DNA of 64,000 bases from contig QPMI01000605.1 of assembly GCA_004431415.1 (NCBI GenBank), positions 25,767 to 89,766 on the forward strand, given 5' to 3'. The notes under the pieces are model-generated. The model was not told the DNA's origin and made no database searches. It saw only the letters and a list, made by a program, of their open reading frames with translations. Origin of the DNA: Cyanophora paradoxa (lineage: Eukaryota; Glaucocystophyceae; Cyanophorales; Cyanophoraceae). The number at the start of each line of letters is the position of its first letter. The first letter of the stretch is position 1. Both the position numbers and the translations under genes were made by a program. Of the stretch, positions 63,380 to 64,000 are shown piece after piece.

Positions 63380-63650
63380 GGTCCTCAGCACCCCCCGGTT
63401 TCTGCTTCCTGATAGCCGGCTCGTCCCCTATGAAGTCGCCACCTTCGGGGAACAGTCTGGGGGGAAAGACATTCTCCAGACGGAGCGTCGCAGCCGCCGC
63501 GGGTCCCGCGCCCCCGGCCTTCTTGTTCAGCTGCAGCTTGGTTGCATTTTGTTTCTTTTGGCCCGTCGGCTTGCTGCCGGACGCCTTTGTAGGTGGGGCT
63601 GCTTTTGCCGCGGCGGGGGCCGCGGCCGCAGATTTAGTTTTCTTTTTCAT
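63207..63650 (-). CDS. LINE N-terminal basic region
   Basis: ATG at 63650 starts MKKKTKSAAAAPAAAKAAPP, a Lys/Ala/Pro-rich region of about 60 residues, continuing to PAIRKQKPG at about 63390. After this the frame slips at a six-G run on the minus strand. Removing one G runs straight into the endonuclease, so this is probably the N-terminus of one long protein and not a separate gag-like protein. Residues encoded between about 63380 and 63207 in this frame are then not part of it. Confidence 0.5.
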   Translation of the reverse strand: MKKKTKSAAAAPAAAKAAPPTKASGSKPTGQKKQNATKLQLNKKAGGAGPAAAATLRLENVFPPRLFPEGGDFIGDEPAIRKQKPGGAEDHDLQHERVQRLQAAAARRILLPLGRRCSGRAGAVDDKAPDGRALRSRGRTRSSRKAR

Positions 63651-64000
63651 TTAGTAACATTAGATGCGTGGACTTTTTGCATCCCAGTGCCCCCGCGGAT
63701 GTGCACGGGAAAGCTATGACCTGCGGGCAGATACCGGTGGTGCGGTTGACAAGGCCTGAGCGGGGAGGTTACAGGCAAGCTTAAGCCTGCTAGAAGTGAA
63801 GGGATTCTCATTGTCAGAGCACAGAGCACAGAGGGAGCACAAAGGGCGGTGGCTAGCGATGCTCATGATCAAATCTAGACGCCGGCTAGCGCTGCGGCAA
63901 CGGCCGCTTGCTGGGGGCACGCGCATATGCAGCCGGGCGGAGCGCGGGGCCAGCGACGAGGTCAAAAGGGCTTCCTCGGACAAGTCTTCGACTTGCAGGT
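63651..64000. other. Sequence upstream of the LINE start
   Basis: No gene recognised. It may be LINE 5' untranslated region or flanking DNA; no target-site duplication can be seen because both ends of the LINE are uncertain. Confidence 0.35.

Larger units (their letters stand above)
57130..63650 (-). mobile_element. Non-LTR retrotransposon (LINE) with endonuclease, RT and RNase H, frame-broken
   Basis: On the minus strand the domains come in LINE order: Lys/Ala-rich N-terminus, apurinic-type endonuclease, linker, reverse transcriptase, RNase H and a C-terminal zinc-knuckle-like segment. All are split among frames by small insertions and deletions, so this copy is probably inactive or badly sequenced. 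The presence of RNase H points to the I, R1, LOA or Tad1-like groups and against most L1 families; the clade was not resolved. The 5' end may extend past 63650 toward the window edge. Confidence 0.8.

Overview
The window joins two kinds of DNA. Positions 1 to about 13,130 and 13,136-24,438 are AT-rich, densely coding and virus-like. From 24,439 to 64,000 the DNA is GC-rich and eukaryotic, with possible short-intron exons, a 30-kb nested repeat array, a DNA-transposon-like insertion and a non-LTR retrotransposon. The simplest reading is a eukaryotic chromosome (a protist or alga seems likeliest, but the sequence does not prove it) carrying integrated Polinton-like viruses (PLVs: small dsDNA viruses with a double jelly-roll capsid).

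Region 1 (1-13,135) is part of one PLV. It has a major capsid protein cut by the window edge (1-1052, minus), two divergently transcribed penton-like proteins (1106-2116 minus, 2146-3075 plus), a patatin phospholipase with a discoidin-like C-terminal domain (3065-4618, minus) and a long run of plus-strand genes. These are a virion-type protein (4662-5258), an 867-residue fibre with phage-like His-x-His repeats and an H-type-lectin-like end (5288-7891), four paralogous fibre proteins with a shared N-terminal half and different heads, two of them C1q-like (7911-12005), a small phage-like protein, a zinc-finger protein, and an S-adenosylmethionine decarboxylase (speD-like, 12330-12728). Together they look like capsid, host-attachment and polyamine functions.

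Region 2 (13,136-24,438) is a complete 11.3-kb PLV between identical 270-bp terminal inverted repeats. It encodes an rve integrase, a three-piece polymerase/SF1-helicase protein, small unknown proteins, a penton-like protein, a second divergent major capsid protein and an A32-type packaging ATPase. Its right end carries a diverged inner copy of its own terminus.

Region 3 (24,439-26,216) is GC-rich and may hold exons of host genes. Region 4 (26,217-56,418) is a hierarchical repeat: roughly 150-bp monomers inside units of about 1-1.6 kb, themselves recently duplicated (1,277-bp and 999-bp tandem duplications). It is interrupted by a 2.9-kb insertion (about 41,961-44,880) whose empty site is visible in neighbouring copies. 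Region 5 (56,419-57,130) is unassigned. Region 6 (about 57,130-63,650, minus) is a LINE with endonuclease, reverse transcriptase, RNase H and a zinc-knuckle-like end, broken by many frameshifts.

Most breaks in otherwise good genes are single-base losses in runs of 4-5 identical bases, and the repeats at 46.9-56.4 kb differ from their neighbours mainly by single-base deletions. This points to uncorrected long-read consensus error as much as to real decay, so frameshifted genes are annotated here as genes with breaks.
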